NCBI GenBank assembly: GCA_000753455.2
Contig: LM994670.1
Coordinates: 1,511,874-1,575,873 of the forward strand
Source of the DNA: Clostridium jeddahitimonense
Lineage (GTDB): Bacteria; Bacillota; Clostridia; Clostridiales; Clostridiaceae
DNA length: 64,000 nucleotides
Reading direction: 5' to 3'
The notes under the pieces: model-generated
Databases searched by the model: none
What the model was told of the DNA's origin: nothing
The model's input: the letters and a program-made list of their open reading frames with translations, nothing else
Shown: positions 40,853-49,356 of the stretch, piece after piece
How positions within the stretch are numbered: the first letter of the stretch is position 1
How the letters are laid out: each line of letters begins with the position of its first letter
Translations under genes and position numbers: made by a program

Positions 40853-41557
40853 GTGAAAAATAAGTTTTTTAAGGTAGTTGAAGAGTTATTAGATGATTTA
40901 GAAAATTCCCAATCTGAGAATATTATAAAAGCTGGGAATATAGTTGCTGAGTGTATTATGAATGGTGGAATAGTACAAGCATTTGGAAGTGGACATTCAT
41001 ATGCAGCTGCTATAGAAATATGTGGACGTGCTGGTGGGTTAATACCTTCTAAAGTTATTACAGATCCTGCAGGTGGAATGTATGAGATGGTTGAAGGTGT
41101 TGGTGAGCAGTTGGTAAAGAAGGCTGATATAAGAAAGGAAGATTGTGTCTTTTTAATATCTAATTCTGGAAGAAATCCTTTAGGGATTGAGATAGCGGAA
41201 TTTGCCAAAAGAAAAGGAGCTAAGATTATTGTTGTAACATCTTATGATGTTTCAAAGGGAATGACATCAAGACATAGTTCAGGAAAGAAGTTATATGAAT
41301 TTGCAGATGTAATCTTAGACAATAGAGGCGTTGATGGAGATGCATCTATAGAAGTAGTAGGATTACCAGTAAAAGTTGGAGGAACATCTTCTGTAGCGGC
41401 TGCAGTATTACTAAATGCCACTATGTTACATGCTATAGAGACCATGGTATCAAAAGAATATATACCTCCAGTATTTATGAGTGCTAATGTTGATGGAGGT
41501 CCGGAATTTAATCAAAAATTATTAGATCAATATGCTGATAGAATATATAGATTATAA
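40853..41557 (+). CDS. SIS domain sugar isomerase/deglycase-like protein (UPF0309 type)
   Basis: A 234-residue single SIS domain protein. [25 protein letters not shown] (about 39-63) is the phosphosugar-binding loop, then [32 protein letters not shown] (about 98-129). It probably acts on the phosphorylated sugar or amino sugar made by the upstream PTS, as isomerase, deaminase or etherase. Start is a GTG with GGGGG upstream. It lies 37 bases after EIID and is followed by a hairpin terminator. The exact reaction is unknown. Confidence 0.85.
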   Translation: MKNKFFKVVEELLDDLENSQSENIIKAGNIVAECIMNGGIVQAFGSGHSYAAAIEICGRAGGLIPSKVITDPAGGMYEMVEGVGEQLVKKADIRKEDCVFLISNSGRNPLGIEIAEFAKRKGAKIIVVTSYDVSKGMTSRHSSGKKLYEFADVILDNRGVDGDASIEVVGLPVKVGGTSSVAAAVLLNATMLHAIETMVSKEYIPPVFMSANVDGGPEFNQKLLDQYADRIYRL

Positions 41558-41590
41558 AATTTTAGATATTTAGAGGACTATATTAATACC

Positions 41591-41627
41591 AGTAAAAAGG
41601 GAATGTATTATGCATTCCTTTTTTACT
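41591..41627 (+). terminator. terminator after the SIS gene
   Basis: AGTAAAAAGGGAATG (41591-41605) and CATTCCTTTTTTACT (41613-41627), one G-T pair; the T-run lies within the 3' arm. It ends the PTS transcript before cutC. Confidence 0.75.
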
Positions 41628-41655
41628 TGAAAGGTGAAAAAGGAGAGATGTTTTT

Positions 41656-42264
41656 ATGGCTATTTATGAGTGTTGTGTTACAAATTTTAATGAAGCTGTT
41701 AAAGCTGAGGCTAAAGGTGCAAATAGAATTGAACTATGTGAAAATCTTGCTTTAGGAGGAACAACCCCAAGTTATGGAACAATAAAAAATGTTGTAAAAA
41801 AACTTAATATTCCTACAATGGTGATGATAAGACCAAGAGGAGGTAATTTTGAGTTTAATAGTGAAGAAGTAATTATAATGCTAGAAGATATAAGAGTAGC
41901 AAAATCAATTGGAGCATATGGAGTTGTGATTGGTGCTTTGAACAACAAAAAAATAGATTTAGAGGTTACTAAAAAGCTAATTGAAGAAGCAAAACCAATG
42001 AATATTACTTTCCATATGGCTTTTGATGAAATAGAAAATAAATTTGAGGCTTTAGATTTATTGATTGAATTAGGCGTAAATAGGATATTAACGAAGGGAT
42101 GTTTGACAAATGCATTAGAGGGAAAAGAAAACATAAAAAAATATATAGAATATGCAGATAATAGAATTGTTATAATGCCCGGATGCAAGGTTGATTATGA
42201 AAATAAATATGATCTAATGAAATATACAGGAGCTATAGAAGTTCATGGCACTAAAATAGTTTAA
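41656..42264 (+). CDS. cutC: CutC family protein
   Basis: A 202-residue TIM-barrel protein of the CutC family. YECCVTNFNEAVKAEAKGANRIELCENLALGGTTPSYG is the standard N terminus (conserved ERIELC-like core), with VMIRPRGGNFEFN (about 56-68), ITFHMAFDEI (about 117-126) and ILTKGC. It was named for copper homeostasis, but the biochemical activity is not settled and many members lie near sugar-utilisation genes, as here after a PTS and a SIS protein. Start ATG with AGGAGAG upstream. Somewhat shorter than E. coli CutC (248). Confidence 0.9.
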   Translation: MAIYECCVTNFNEAVKAEAKGANRIELCENLALGGTTPSYGTIKNVVKKLNIPTMVMIRPRGGNFEFNSEEVIIMLEDIRVAKSIGAYGVVIGALNNKKIDLEVTKKLIEEAKPMNITFHMAFDEIENKFEALDLLIELGVNRILTKGCLTNALEGKENIKKYIEYADNRIVIMPGCKVDYENKYDLMKYTGAIEVHGTKIV

Positions 42265-42395
42265 ATATAATTTAAAGAGAGTATATAATTTATGAAGGAT
42301 ATACATTATTGATGAAAAATTAGTATTTGATGGTATAATATTTTGGTGAGTATTCAAATAAGAAGAAATATTAATATAAATTGTGAGGTAAACAA

Positions 42396-43556
42396 ATGAA
42401 AATAAGAGTACCAGATTACTTTGATGATTTTAAATGTATAGCATCAGAATGCGAAGATACTTGTTGTGCAGGATGGGGAATAGTTATAGATGATGAAAGC
42501 TATAAGAATTATATGAATGTAAAAGGGGAGTTTGGTGAAAGATTAAGAAGCAAGATTGTAACTGAAGGAAGCGAAAATATCTTTGTATTAAAAGGTGATG
42601 ACTGTCCATTTTTAACTGAAAATAAAATGTGTGATATATATAATAATCTTGGAGAAGATAGTCTTTGCTATACTTGTAGACAATATCCAAGAGTGATGGA
42701 GGAATTCGGAAGCCTAAGAGAGGTGTGCTTATCATTATCTTGTCCGGAAGCATGTAGAATAATTTTAAAAAGTGATAAAAGAGTAGGATTTAAATTAACT
42801 GAAGATGATGAGGAAGTTACTAGATACAATGATATTAATGCTATGCTTTATTTAAATCTTATGCAGTGCAGAAATATAGTTTTTAAAATACTACAAAATA
42901 GAGATATGGATTTAAATAAAAGAGTTTCAATCATACTTAAGTTCATAGGTGAAGTTCAAGATAAAATAGATTCAAACTTAATACAAGGTATTAAAGATAG
43001 TATAAGTAAGTATTCAGATAATAAATTTATAGAAGATGTAGCTATTGATATACAAAACTATAAAAGTAATGAAAGTATTAAGTATAATAATGTATATGAA
43101 ATATTTAAGGTCTTTAAGGAATTAAAACATATAAATCCTAATGATCCATTAGCTTTAGAAGATGCATTAAGATATTTTTGGCAAAGTGAAGAAGATGAAT
43201 ATATATATTTAGAAAAACATAATCAGTTTGATAATTATTTTAGTGACAAAATATATAAGTTTGAAAATTTATTAGTATATTTTGTGTTTAGATATTTTAT
43301 GAAGGCTGTTTTTGATTATGATGTATTAGCAAAGATAAAAACTGCATTAGTGAGCTATATTATGATAAAAGAGCTGTTAATAGTTAGATGGATTGAAGAA
43401 GGTGGAAAACTTACAGAAAATGATTTAGTGGAGATAGCTCATACTTATTCTAAAGATGTAGAGCACTTAGAAGAAAATATAGAAACTTTAGCGGAAGTTT
43501 TTGAAACCAATAATGTATTTTCTATTGATAATCTAATAATTACATTGACAAATTAA
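42396..43556 (+). CDS. FliB-like flagellin lysine-N-methylase family protein
   Basis: A 386-residue protein with the FliB signature: FKCIASECEDTCCAGWGIVID (cysteines about 10-21), DDCPFLTENKMCDIYNNLGEDSLCYTCRQYPR (about 68-99) and CLSLSCPEACRIIL. The Cys-rich region probably holds an iron-sulfur cluster. FliB methylates flagellin lysines in Salmonella, but clostridial members occur in many genomes without nearby flagellar genes and their substrate is unknown. No flagellin gene is in this window. Start ATG with GAGGTAAA upstream. Single-gene unit. Confidence 0.88.
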   Translation: MKIRVPDYFDDFKCIASECEDTCCAGWGIVIDDESYKNYMNVKGEFGERLRSKIVTEGSENIFVLKGDDCPFLTENKMCDIYNNLGEDSLCYTCRQYPRVMEEFGSLREVCLSLSCPEACRIILKSDKRVGFKLTEDDEEVTRYNDINAMLYLNLMQCRNIVFKILQNRDMDLNKRVSIILKFIGEVQDKIDSNLIQGIKDSISKYSDNKFIEDVAIDIQNYKSNESIKYNNVYEIFKVFKELKHINPNDPLALEDALRYFWQSEEDEYIYLEKHNQFDNYFSDKIYKFENLLVYFVFRYFMKAVFDYDVLAKIKTALVSYIMIKELLIVRWIEEGGKLTENDLVEIAHTYSKDVEHLEENIETLAEVFETNNVFSIDNLIITLTN

Positions 43557-43580
43557 TAATGAATTATAAATATAATTAAT

Positions 43581-43616
43581 AAGTACCTATTATTATAATG
43601 GGTACTTTTATTCTTT
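43581..43616 (+). terminator. terminator of the FliB-like gene
   Basis: AAGTACCTAT (43581-43590) and ATGGGTACTT (43598-43607), one G-T pair, followed by TTATTCTTTT. Confidence 0.85.
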
Positions 43617-43871
43617 TATCAAAAAGTATTAATAAAACTTAAATTTTGTATATAAAAAGAGATTATTAAGTAAAAAAATAATAAAGTAGAACATCTATTT
43701 TGATAAATCAATTAAATTTTATGGTTTACAACATAAATTTTATTACTATATTGCGAAAAATATAAATAAATTTGCAGGAATATTAATAAAAGTGTTGATA
43801 AATTGTTAATCTTATAGTAATATAATAATAAATTCGCAATAATTTATAAATAATAACAAGGGGGATAAAAA
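43617..43871 (+). promoter_or_regulatory. upstream region of the AbgT transporter gene
   Basis: About 250 bases without a gene. A plausible promoter is TTGATA (43795-43800), 17 bases, TAATAT (43818-43823). It is flanked by an 8-base inverted repeat, ATTGCGAA (43750-43757) and TTCGCAAT (43833-43840), which could be a looping operator. An imperfect hairpin AAATTTTATG/CATAAATTTT lies near 43707-43735. No known riboswitch recognised. Confidence 0.45.
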
Positions 43872-45434
43872 ATGGAACAGAGAAAAGAAGAAATACTAAA
43901 GACAGAAGAACCGAAAAAAGTTTCTCTAATTGAAAAAATTGGTAAGAAGATACCAGATCCAGTAATTATATTTGCAATATTTTATGTTGTTGTTTTAGCT
44001 GCATCTTTCTTCTTAGGGGGAAAAACATTCGAAACTATGGCTGGTGATGGTAGTTACACTACTAACACAATTTTAAATATGCTAGAGCCTGAAAATGTTC
44101 AATGGATATTCTCAAATGCTTTACTTAACAACTGGTTAGCATATGGTGGAGGAGTATTAGGTACTATCCTAGTAGTTATGCTTGGAGTAGGACTAGCTGA
44201 AGAATCAGGTCTTTTATCTACTTTAATTAAAAAGGTTGGATTAAAAGTTTCAGATAAAATGCTTCCTATAGTTTTAGTTTTCTTAGGAATCATGAGTAGT
44301 ATAGCTACAGATGCAGGTTACGTAATATTAATACCACTTGCAGGTCTTTTATATGCAGGATTAAAGAAAAACCCACTTATAGGTATGGCTGCTGCATTTG
44401 CAGGGGTTTCAGCTGGATTCAGTGCTAACTTAATACCAGCTACACCGATTGATATAATCATTGGTAACAATGCTAAAATATTTGCTGAAGGACAAGGAGT
44501 TCCTTTCGTTAACGCTGCTGGACAAGCTTTAAACCCAGCAACAATGCACTATTACTTTGTAGTTGCTTCTACTTTCTTACTTGCTATTATTGGTGCTTTC
44601 GTTACTATTAAAATAATTAAGCCAAGACTTGAAAAAGAAAGCTATATAATTCCAGCAGATATGAATTTAGATGATTTTACAGTTAAAAAAGAAGAGAATA
44701 AAGCTCTTAAGTTTGCAGGTTTAGGTTTCTTAATAGCTGTTGTTTGTGTAGTTGGATTATACTTTGGGCCTTTAAAGACATTTATAAATGCAGATGGTGC
44801 AAAAGTAACTCCATTTATGGATAACATAATATTAATTATAACATTCTTATTCTTCTTACCAGGTGTATTCTATGGTGCAAAAGTTGGTAAGTTTAAGAAT
44901 GCTAACGATGTAGTTAGAGGTATGTCTAAGCAAATGGGATCTATGGGATCAGTACTTGTATTAACATTCTTCTCATATAACTTCCTAGCTTTATTATCTA
45001 AGAGTGGACTTGGAACTTATATAACATACTTAGGTGGTAACCTACTTAAGTCAATGAACTTACAAGATGCGCCAATATTATTAATAATTGGTTTTATAGT
45101 AATTACAGCTATAATCAACTTATTTGTTGGTGGATTAACTTCAAAATGGATGTTACTTGGACCAATATTCTTACCAATGTTATATCAAGTAAATTCAAAT
45201 ATGACACCAGAAGTAGTTGCTGCTGCTTATAGAGTTGCTGACTCATCAACTAATATAATAACTCCATTAATGTCTTATGCAGGAATTATCTTAGTATTTA
45301 TGAGAAAGTATAAGCCAGAATACACAATTGGTGATATGATCAGATTAATGATGCCTTACTCAGTAAGCTTCTTAGTAGGATGGACAATTTTATTATTAGG
45401 ATTCTTCGCATTCGGAATACCATTCGGATTCTAA
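43872..45434 (+). CDS. AbgT family transporter (p-aminobenzoyl-glutamate type)
   Basis: A 520-residue membrane protein of the AbgT family. N-terminal LIEKIGKKIPDPVIIFAIFYVVVLAASFFLGG, the conserved GVGLAEESGLLSTLIKK (about 99-115), SSIATDAGYVILIPLAGLLYAGL (about 139-161), NLIPATPIDIIIGNNA and the C-terminal TNIITPLMSYAGIILVFMRKY are typical. Members take up p-aminobenzoyl-glutamate (a folate breakdown product) or export sulfonamides. No AbgA/AbgB hydrolase is adjacent. The start has AAGGGGGA upstream. Codon use is more even than in neighbours, suggesting good expression. Confidence 0.93.
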   Translation: MEQRKEEILKTEEPKKVSLIEKIGKKIPDPVIIFAIFYVVVLAASFFLGGKTFETMAGDGSYTTNTILNMLEPENVQWIFSNALLNNWLAYGGGVLGTILVVMLGVGLAEESGLLSTLIKKVGLKVSDKMLPIVLVFLGIMSSIATDAGYVILIPLAGLLYAGLKKNPLIGMAAAFAGVSAGFSANLIPATPIDIIIGNNAKIFAEGQGVPFVNAAGQALNPATMHYYFVVASTFLLAIIGAFVTIKIIKPRLEKESYIIPADMNLDDFTVKKEENKALKFAGLGFLIAVVCVVGLYFGPLKTFINADGAKVTPFMDNIILIITFLFFLPGVFYGAKVGKFKNANDVVRGMSKQMGSMGSVLVLTFFSYNFLALLSKSGLGTYITYLGGNLLKSMNLQDAPILLIIGFIVITAIINLFVGGLTSKWMLLGPIFLPMLYQVNSNMTPEVVAAAYRVADSSTNIITPLMSYAGIILVFMRKYKPEYTIGDMIRLMMPYSVSFLVGWTILLLGFFAFGIPFGF

Positions 45435-45449
45435 TAAATAATTAATATA

Positions 45450-45483
45450 AACACCTTATAGCAAAGCTATAAGGTGTTTTTTA
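45450..45483 (+). terminator. terminator of the AbgT gene
   Basis: AACACCTTATAGC (45450-45462) and GCTATAAGGTGTT (45466-45478) with a tight 3-base loop, then TTTTATT. Confidence 0.93.
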
Positions 45484-45866
45484 TTATGTTAAAAACATAT
45501 ATAAATACCGGAATAAGTAGTTCACCTTATAATGCACAGTATGGTGCAGGAAAATCATATATATTAAAGTTAACAGAGGCAGTTGCTTGTGAAGCGGCTA
45601 AAACAAATGTTGATGTTGAAGTAATTACATTAGGAACTACTATTACACCAAGTCTGTTAAAAAATCTGCCAGGTGGCCCTGCTGGAGAAACAGTAATGAA
45701 GTCTGCATTAACTCCGGAGGAATGTGTTAATGAAGCTTTTGAAAACTTAGGAAAAACTTTTTCAGTTATAGCAGGTGAGCATAATAAGAAAAATGTACAA
45801 GACTGGAAAGCTAATCATACAGCTGATGAGTATATAACATATATGGGATCTTTTTACGAGAAATAA
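45474..45866 (+). pseudogene. C-terminal remnant of a short-chain dehydrogenase (SDR)
   Basis: A 130-codon open frame that matches only the back half of an SDR: YNAQYGAGKSYILKLTEAVACEAAKTNVDVEVITLGTTITPSLL contains the catalytic Y-x3-K (YGAGK), and the C terminus is intact to the stop. The N-terminal half with the T-G-x3-G-x-G cofactor loop is absent, and the frame begins inside the AbgT terminator. It therefore looks like a 5'-deleted gene whose left junction abuts abgT. The homologous part begins around 45510. The terminator arm AAGGTG could by chance act as a binding site, so a short product cannot be excluded. Confidence 0.75.
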
Positions 45867-45869
45867 TGC

Positions 45870-45920
45870 AAAAGGATGTTGGTAAATGGTTATTAACTCA
45901 TTATCAACATCCTTTTTATA
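45870..45920. terminator. bidirectional hairpin between SDR remnant and ECF gene
   Basis: AAAAGGATGTTG (45870-45881) and CAACATCCTTTT (45905-45916), with further pairing inside, T on the + side and A on the left. It serves both converging units. Confidence 0.85.
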
Positions 45921-45927
45921 TTTATAT

Positions 45928-46527
45928 TTATTGTCTTTTGACTTTTAAAACACCTATAATAACTGGCACAGAAATTAATGCTGAAGCAATAGCCTCTAAT
46001 ACACCGTTTGTTGTAGCTACTCCAAATAAAGTTGCACCAACAACATTAGGCGAAATATTAATAGCTTTTGCATATTGATCTAAATATAAAATGTAAGTTA
46101 ATCCTAGCACGCCTACAGTATTTGTGAAGGTAGCTAAAATAGCAGATATACCTATAGAAATTTTAGGCTTTTTTAAAGTTTTTACTAAGAATTTATAAAC
46201 GTAGTATGCAACTATTCCAATTAAAACTCTCGGTACTAAAGCTATTAATGGATTTAAAAATAAAAATGATGTGACAGTTGGTGCTGTAAGTGCTTGATAC
46301 ATTGAAAATAGACCGAAAATAAGTCCTACAGAAGCACCTACAATTGGACCTTCTAAGATTGCACCTATAATTACAGGTAAGTGCATAATAGTTAGACTGA
46401 ATGCTGGTAATCTTATAAATCCTAAACCAGACACTCCTAGAAAAATTGAAATTGAAGAAAGCATAGCTATTATAACTAACTTTCTGATCTTTGTTTGAGA
46501 TCTTCCCATCCCACTTGCTTTTAACAT
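45928..46527 (-). CDS. ECF transporter S component, substrate unknown
   Basis: A 199-residue membrane protein with about six hydrophobic segments. IRLPAFSLTIMHLPVIIGAILEGPIVGASVGLIFGLFS (about 38-75) is the S-component hallmark, with LVPRVLIGIVAYYVYK later. It captures a vitamin-like compound for the shared ECF motor. The ATG has CGGAGG seven bases upstream. It is different in sequence from the S component at 18.4 kb. A 90-base leader with predicted stems precedes it and might show the ligand. Confidence 0.88.
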   Translation of the reverse strand: MLKASGMGRSQTKIRKLVIIAMLSSISIFLGVSGLGFIRLPAFSLTIMHLPVIIGAILEGPIVGASVGLIFGLFSMYQALTAPTVTSFLFLNPLIALVPRVLIGIVAYYVYKFLVKTLKKPKISIGISAILATFTNTVGVLGLTYILYLDQYAKAINISPNVVGATLFGVATTNGVLEAIASALISVPVIIGVLKVKRQ

Positions 46528-46620
46528 TTTGAATCCTCCGTTCTTATTCCATAATGGATATAATTCGGCAAAAAAATAATATTTTGCTTAGTTCAGTTTC
46601 TTAAAAGAATACCGACTCTG
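46528..46620 (-). promoter_or_regulatory. structured 5' leader of the ECF S-component gene
   Basis: Read on the minus strand, a plausible promoter (TTTACT, 17 bases, TAAAAT) would start transcription near 46620 at CAGAGTCGGTATTC. The leader then offers TCGG/CCGA (46612-46615 with 46565-46568) enclosing two small hairpins, TTCTTTTAAGAA and GCAAAA/TTTTGC, and then TCCATTATGGA just before the GGAGG site. I could not match it to TPP, FMN, THF, preQ1 or cobalamin riboswitch cores. The fold is weak, so this is a candidate only. Confidence 0.35.
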
Positions 46621-46765
46621 ATATTTTATCATGACTATTTAAATTAGTAAATTATTTTATAACTATAAATATGGTGTTTAATGGGAAAAGTTTGGGGAAA
46701 TAGTCTGGTATATAAAAATAGACTTATGATAGTAAATTAAATATAATATGGATGAGGTGAGAATT

Positions 46766-47434
46766 ATGGAAAAAATTATGATAATAGAGGATAATAAAGA
46801 GTTTAGAAATGAATTGATAGAATTTCTTTCAAGGTATGGATATAAAGCTTATGGTCCAGATAGGTTTGATAATATAATTGAAATTATATTAAAGGAAGAT
46901 GCAGATTTGATTTTGCTTGATATAAATTTACCTTATTATGATGGATATTTTATTTGCAGAGAAATTAGAAAAGTAAAAAATACACCTATTATAGTAGTTA
47001 CTAGTAGAAACAGTGATATGGATGAGATTATGAGTATGAACCTAGGAGCAGATGATTTTGTAACAAAGCCTTACAATACACAGGTATTACTAGCTAGAAT
47101 ATCTTCTGTATTAAGGAGAGCTTCAGGTGGAAAACTTCAAGAGGTGTTAGAACATAAGGGGCTTAAATTAAATATAACATCAGGAGTATTAACATTTAAT
47201 GAAAATACTAGTGATTTAACTAAAAATGAACTTAAAGTATTAAGTTGTCTTATGAAAAATAAAGGGATTATAGTAACTCGTGATGAATTAATGGACTACT
47301 TATGGAGTTCAGATTTATTTGTGGATGAGAATACCTTATCAGTAAATATAGCTAGATTAAGAAAAAAATTAGTGTCATTAGGTTTTGAAGATGGAATAGA
47401 AACCAAGAGAGGAATTGGATATATATTGGTATGA
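46766..47434 (+). CDS. OmpR-family response regulator (BceR-like)
   Basis: A 222-residue response regulator. The receiver has the acidic pair in IIEDN, the phosphorylated Asp in LILLDINLP (about 51) and the Lys in VTKPY (about 101); a winged-helix trans_reg_C domain follows (LTKNELKVLSCLMKN ... NTLSVNIARLRKKL). It overlaps the kinase gene by four bases. With the kinase and the FtsX-type ABC transporter it forms a Bce-type module that senses and resists cell-wall peptide antibiotics. The ATG at 46766, six bases after GAGGTGAG, is preferred. Confidence 0.93.
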   Translation: MEKIMIIEDNKEFRNELIEFLSRYGYKAYGPDRFDNIIEIILKEDADLILLDINLPYYDGYFICREIRKVKNTPIIVVTSRNSDMDEIMSMNLGADDFVTKPYNTQVLLARISSVLRRASGGKLQEVLEHKGLKLNITSGVLTFNENTSDLTKNELKVLSCLMKNKGIIVTRDELMDYLWSSDLFVDENTLSVNIARLRKKLVSLGFEDGIETKRGIGYILV

Positions 47435-48450
47435 GATTAGGAAAGTATTTAATAGACAAATTACCTTTTTTAATTTTAAATATAATTATTTTTACTTTCT
47501 GTGCAATAATTATGACAATATCTAATCTAACTATTCAGGTTGTTATTGTATTAGCGCTAATTTGGTTTGTACCTATATTTATATTTATTATTATAGATTT
47601 TATAAGTAAGAGAAAGTTTTATAATGAATTAATCCAAATAAGTAATAAACTAGATAAAAAGTATTTATTACCAGAAGTTATTAAAAAGCCTAGAAGTTAT
47701 GAAGGACAAATATTGTATGATGTTTTAGAAGAAAGTAATAGAGCTATGCATGAGCATGTAAATGAATATAAGATAATGCAAAGTGAATATAGAGAATATA
47801 TTGAAGCATGGGTTCATGAAATAAAAACACCAATTGCACTAACTAAGTTAGTTGCAGAAAATAGTGAAGGAAAGACAAAAACTATAATACAAAATCAAAG
47901 TAAAAAGATTGAAGAGTATGTAGAGCAAGTTTTATATTATTCAAGAAGTACAGATGTAAGTAAAGATTACATAATAAAGGAATTTGATATTAATGAAACA
48001 GTTAAAAAGGTTATACGCAATAATAGATATGATTTAATAACTGGAAAGTTCCAAATAGATATATCAGAGTCAGAATGTACTGTAATAAGTGATGAAAAAT
48101 GGGTAGAGTTTATTATAAATCAGGTAATAGTAAATTCAATTAAATATAAAAAAGATATAAATCCTAAAATAAAAGCTTATACTAAAAGATTTGATGATAA
48201 GGTTATATTAACTATTGAAGATAATGGTATTGGAATAATTAACAAGGATATAGCTAAAGTTTTTGATAAAGGCTTTACAGGGTACAATGGCAGAAGATTT
48301 GGGAAGTCTACTGGCATAGGCTTATATTTATGTAAAAAGCTTTGCTTAAAGCTAGGACTTAATATTACATTAACTTCAGAATATGAAAATGGTACAAAGG
48401 TAAATATTATATTTCCTCTGGGAAATCTTACGATTTTGAAAGAAAGTTGA
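47431..48450 (+). CDS. intramembrane-sensing histidine kinase (BceS-like)
   Basis: A 339-residue kinase with two N-terminal transmembrane helices (about 13-33 and 36-58) and almost no extracellular loop, the mark of intramembrane-sensing kinases. The phosphorylated His lies in YIEAWVHEIKTPIAL (about 128-134), the N box in NQVIVNSIKYK, and the G boxes in IEDNGIGI and KSTGIGLYLCKKL. Such kinases detect flux through their partner ABC transporter rather than the drug itself. Confidence 0.93.
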   Translation: MRLGKYLIDKLPFLILNIIIFTFCAIIMTISNLTIQVVIVLALIWFVPIFIFIIIDFISKRKFYNELIQISNKLDKKYLLPEVIKKPRSYEGQILYDVLEESNRAMHEHVNEYKIMQSEYREYIEAWVHEIKTPIALTKLVAENSEGKTKTIIQNQSKKIEEYVEQVLYYSRSTDVSKDYIIKEFDINETVKKVIRNNRYDLITGKFQIDISESECTVISDEKWVEFIINQVIVNSIKYKKDINPKIKAYTKRFDDKVILTIEDNGIGIINKDIAKVFDKGFTGYNGRRFGKSTGIGLYLCKKLCLKLGLNITLTSEYENGTKVNIIFPLGNLTILKES

Positions 48451-48588
48451 AAGACTTTTCGATAGATTGAAGTTAAAGATGATTATATACTTTCATTAAG
48501 GAAGCTCATTCTCGTAGGATACTTGAAGTTAAGGGCTATTTATTAAATTAGAGATTAAGAGTTTCACTTAATGGAGGAGGTTTAGAGT

Positions 48589-49356
48589 ATGAAAAGTATT
48601 TTAAATGTGAAGAATGTAGAAAAGTATTATGGGAATAAAGACAATGTAACAAAGGCTTTAGATAATATTAGTTTTACAATAGATAAAGGTGAATTCATTG
48701 GAATAATGGGTCCGTCAGGAAGTGGTAAAACAACATTACTTAATTGTATATCAACTATTGATAAAGTAACTACTGGAAGAATTGAAATTGATGGGGCTGA
48801 TATTACAAGATTAAGAGGGAAAAAGTTAGATAAGTTTAGAATGAACAAGCTAGGATTCATTTTTCAAGATTTTAATCTCTTGGATACGTTAACAGCTTAT
48901 GAAAATATATCACTTGCTTTAACTATCGGAGGGATGAAAGGGAAAGAAATTCGTCCATTAATTGAGAAAGCAGGGGAAAGCCTAGGAATAACAGATGTAT
49001 TAAATAAGTATCCTTATGAAATGTCTGGAGGACAAAAACAAAGAGTTGCTGCAGCTAGAGCTATAGTGACTAACCCATCCCTAGTACTAGCAGATGAACC
49101 AACAGGAGCTCTTGACTCTAAATCAGCAAGGATGCTACTAAATTCAATTGAAAGATTAAATAAAGAATTGAATGCAACAATACTCATGGTTACTCACGAT
49201 GCTTTCACAGCAAGTTATGCTCATAGGATACTTTTTATTAAGGATGGGAAGATATTTAATGAGCTTATTAGAGGAAATGATACTAGAAAAGAGTTCTTTA
49301 ATAAGATAATTGAAGTAGTTACTTTACTTGGAGGTGACGCTTCAGATGTATTTTAA
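48589..49356 (+). CDS. ABC transporter ATP-binding protein (BceA-like)
   Basis: A 255-residue ATPase of the MacB/BceA type: Walker A GPSGSGKTT (about 43-51), FIFQDFNLLDTLTAYENI, signature MSGGQKQRVAAARAI (about 145-159), Walker B LVLADEPTGALDS, switch MVTHD. AGGAGG precedes the ATG by eight bases. It overlaps the permease gene by 11 bases. The 138-base gap before it holds a direct repeat TTGAAGTTAA (48468-48477, 48523-48532), possibly a promoter element of the transporter genes. Confidence 0.94.
   Translation: MKSILNVKNVEKYYGNKDNVTKALDNISFTIDKGEFIGIMGPSGSGKTTLLNCISTIDKVTTGRIEIDGADITRLRGKKLDKFRMNKLGFIFQDFNLLDTLTAYENISLALTIGGMKGKEIRPLIEKAGESLGITDVLNKYPYEMSGGQKQRVAAARAIVTNPSLVLADEPTGALDSKSARMLLNSIERLNKELNATILMVTHDAFTASYAHRILFIKDGKIFNELIRGNDTRKEFFNKIIEVVTLLGGDASDVF

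Noticed and set aside
45866..46078. Plus-strand 70-codon frame
   Set aside because: It runs through a terminator hairpin and over the end of the ECF gene on the other strand, with no family match.
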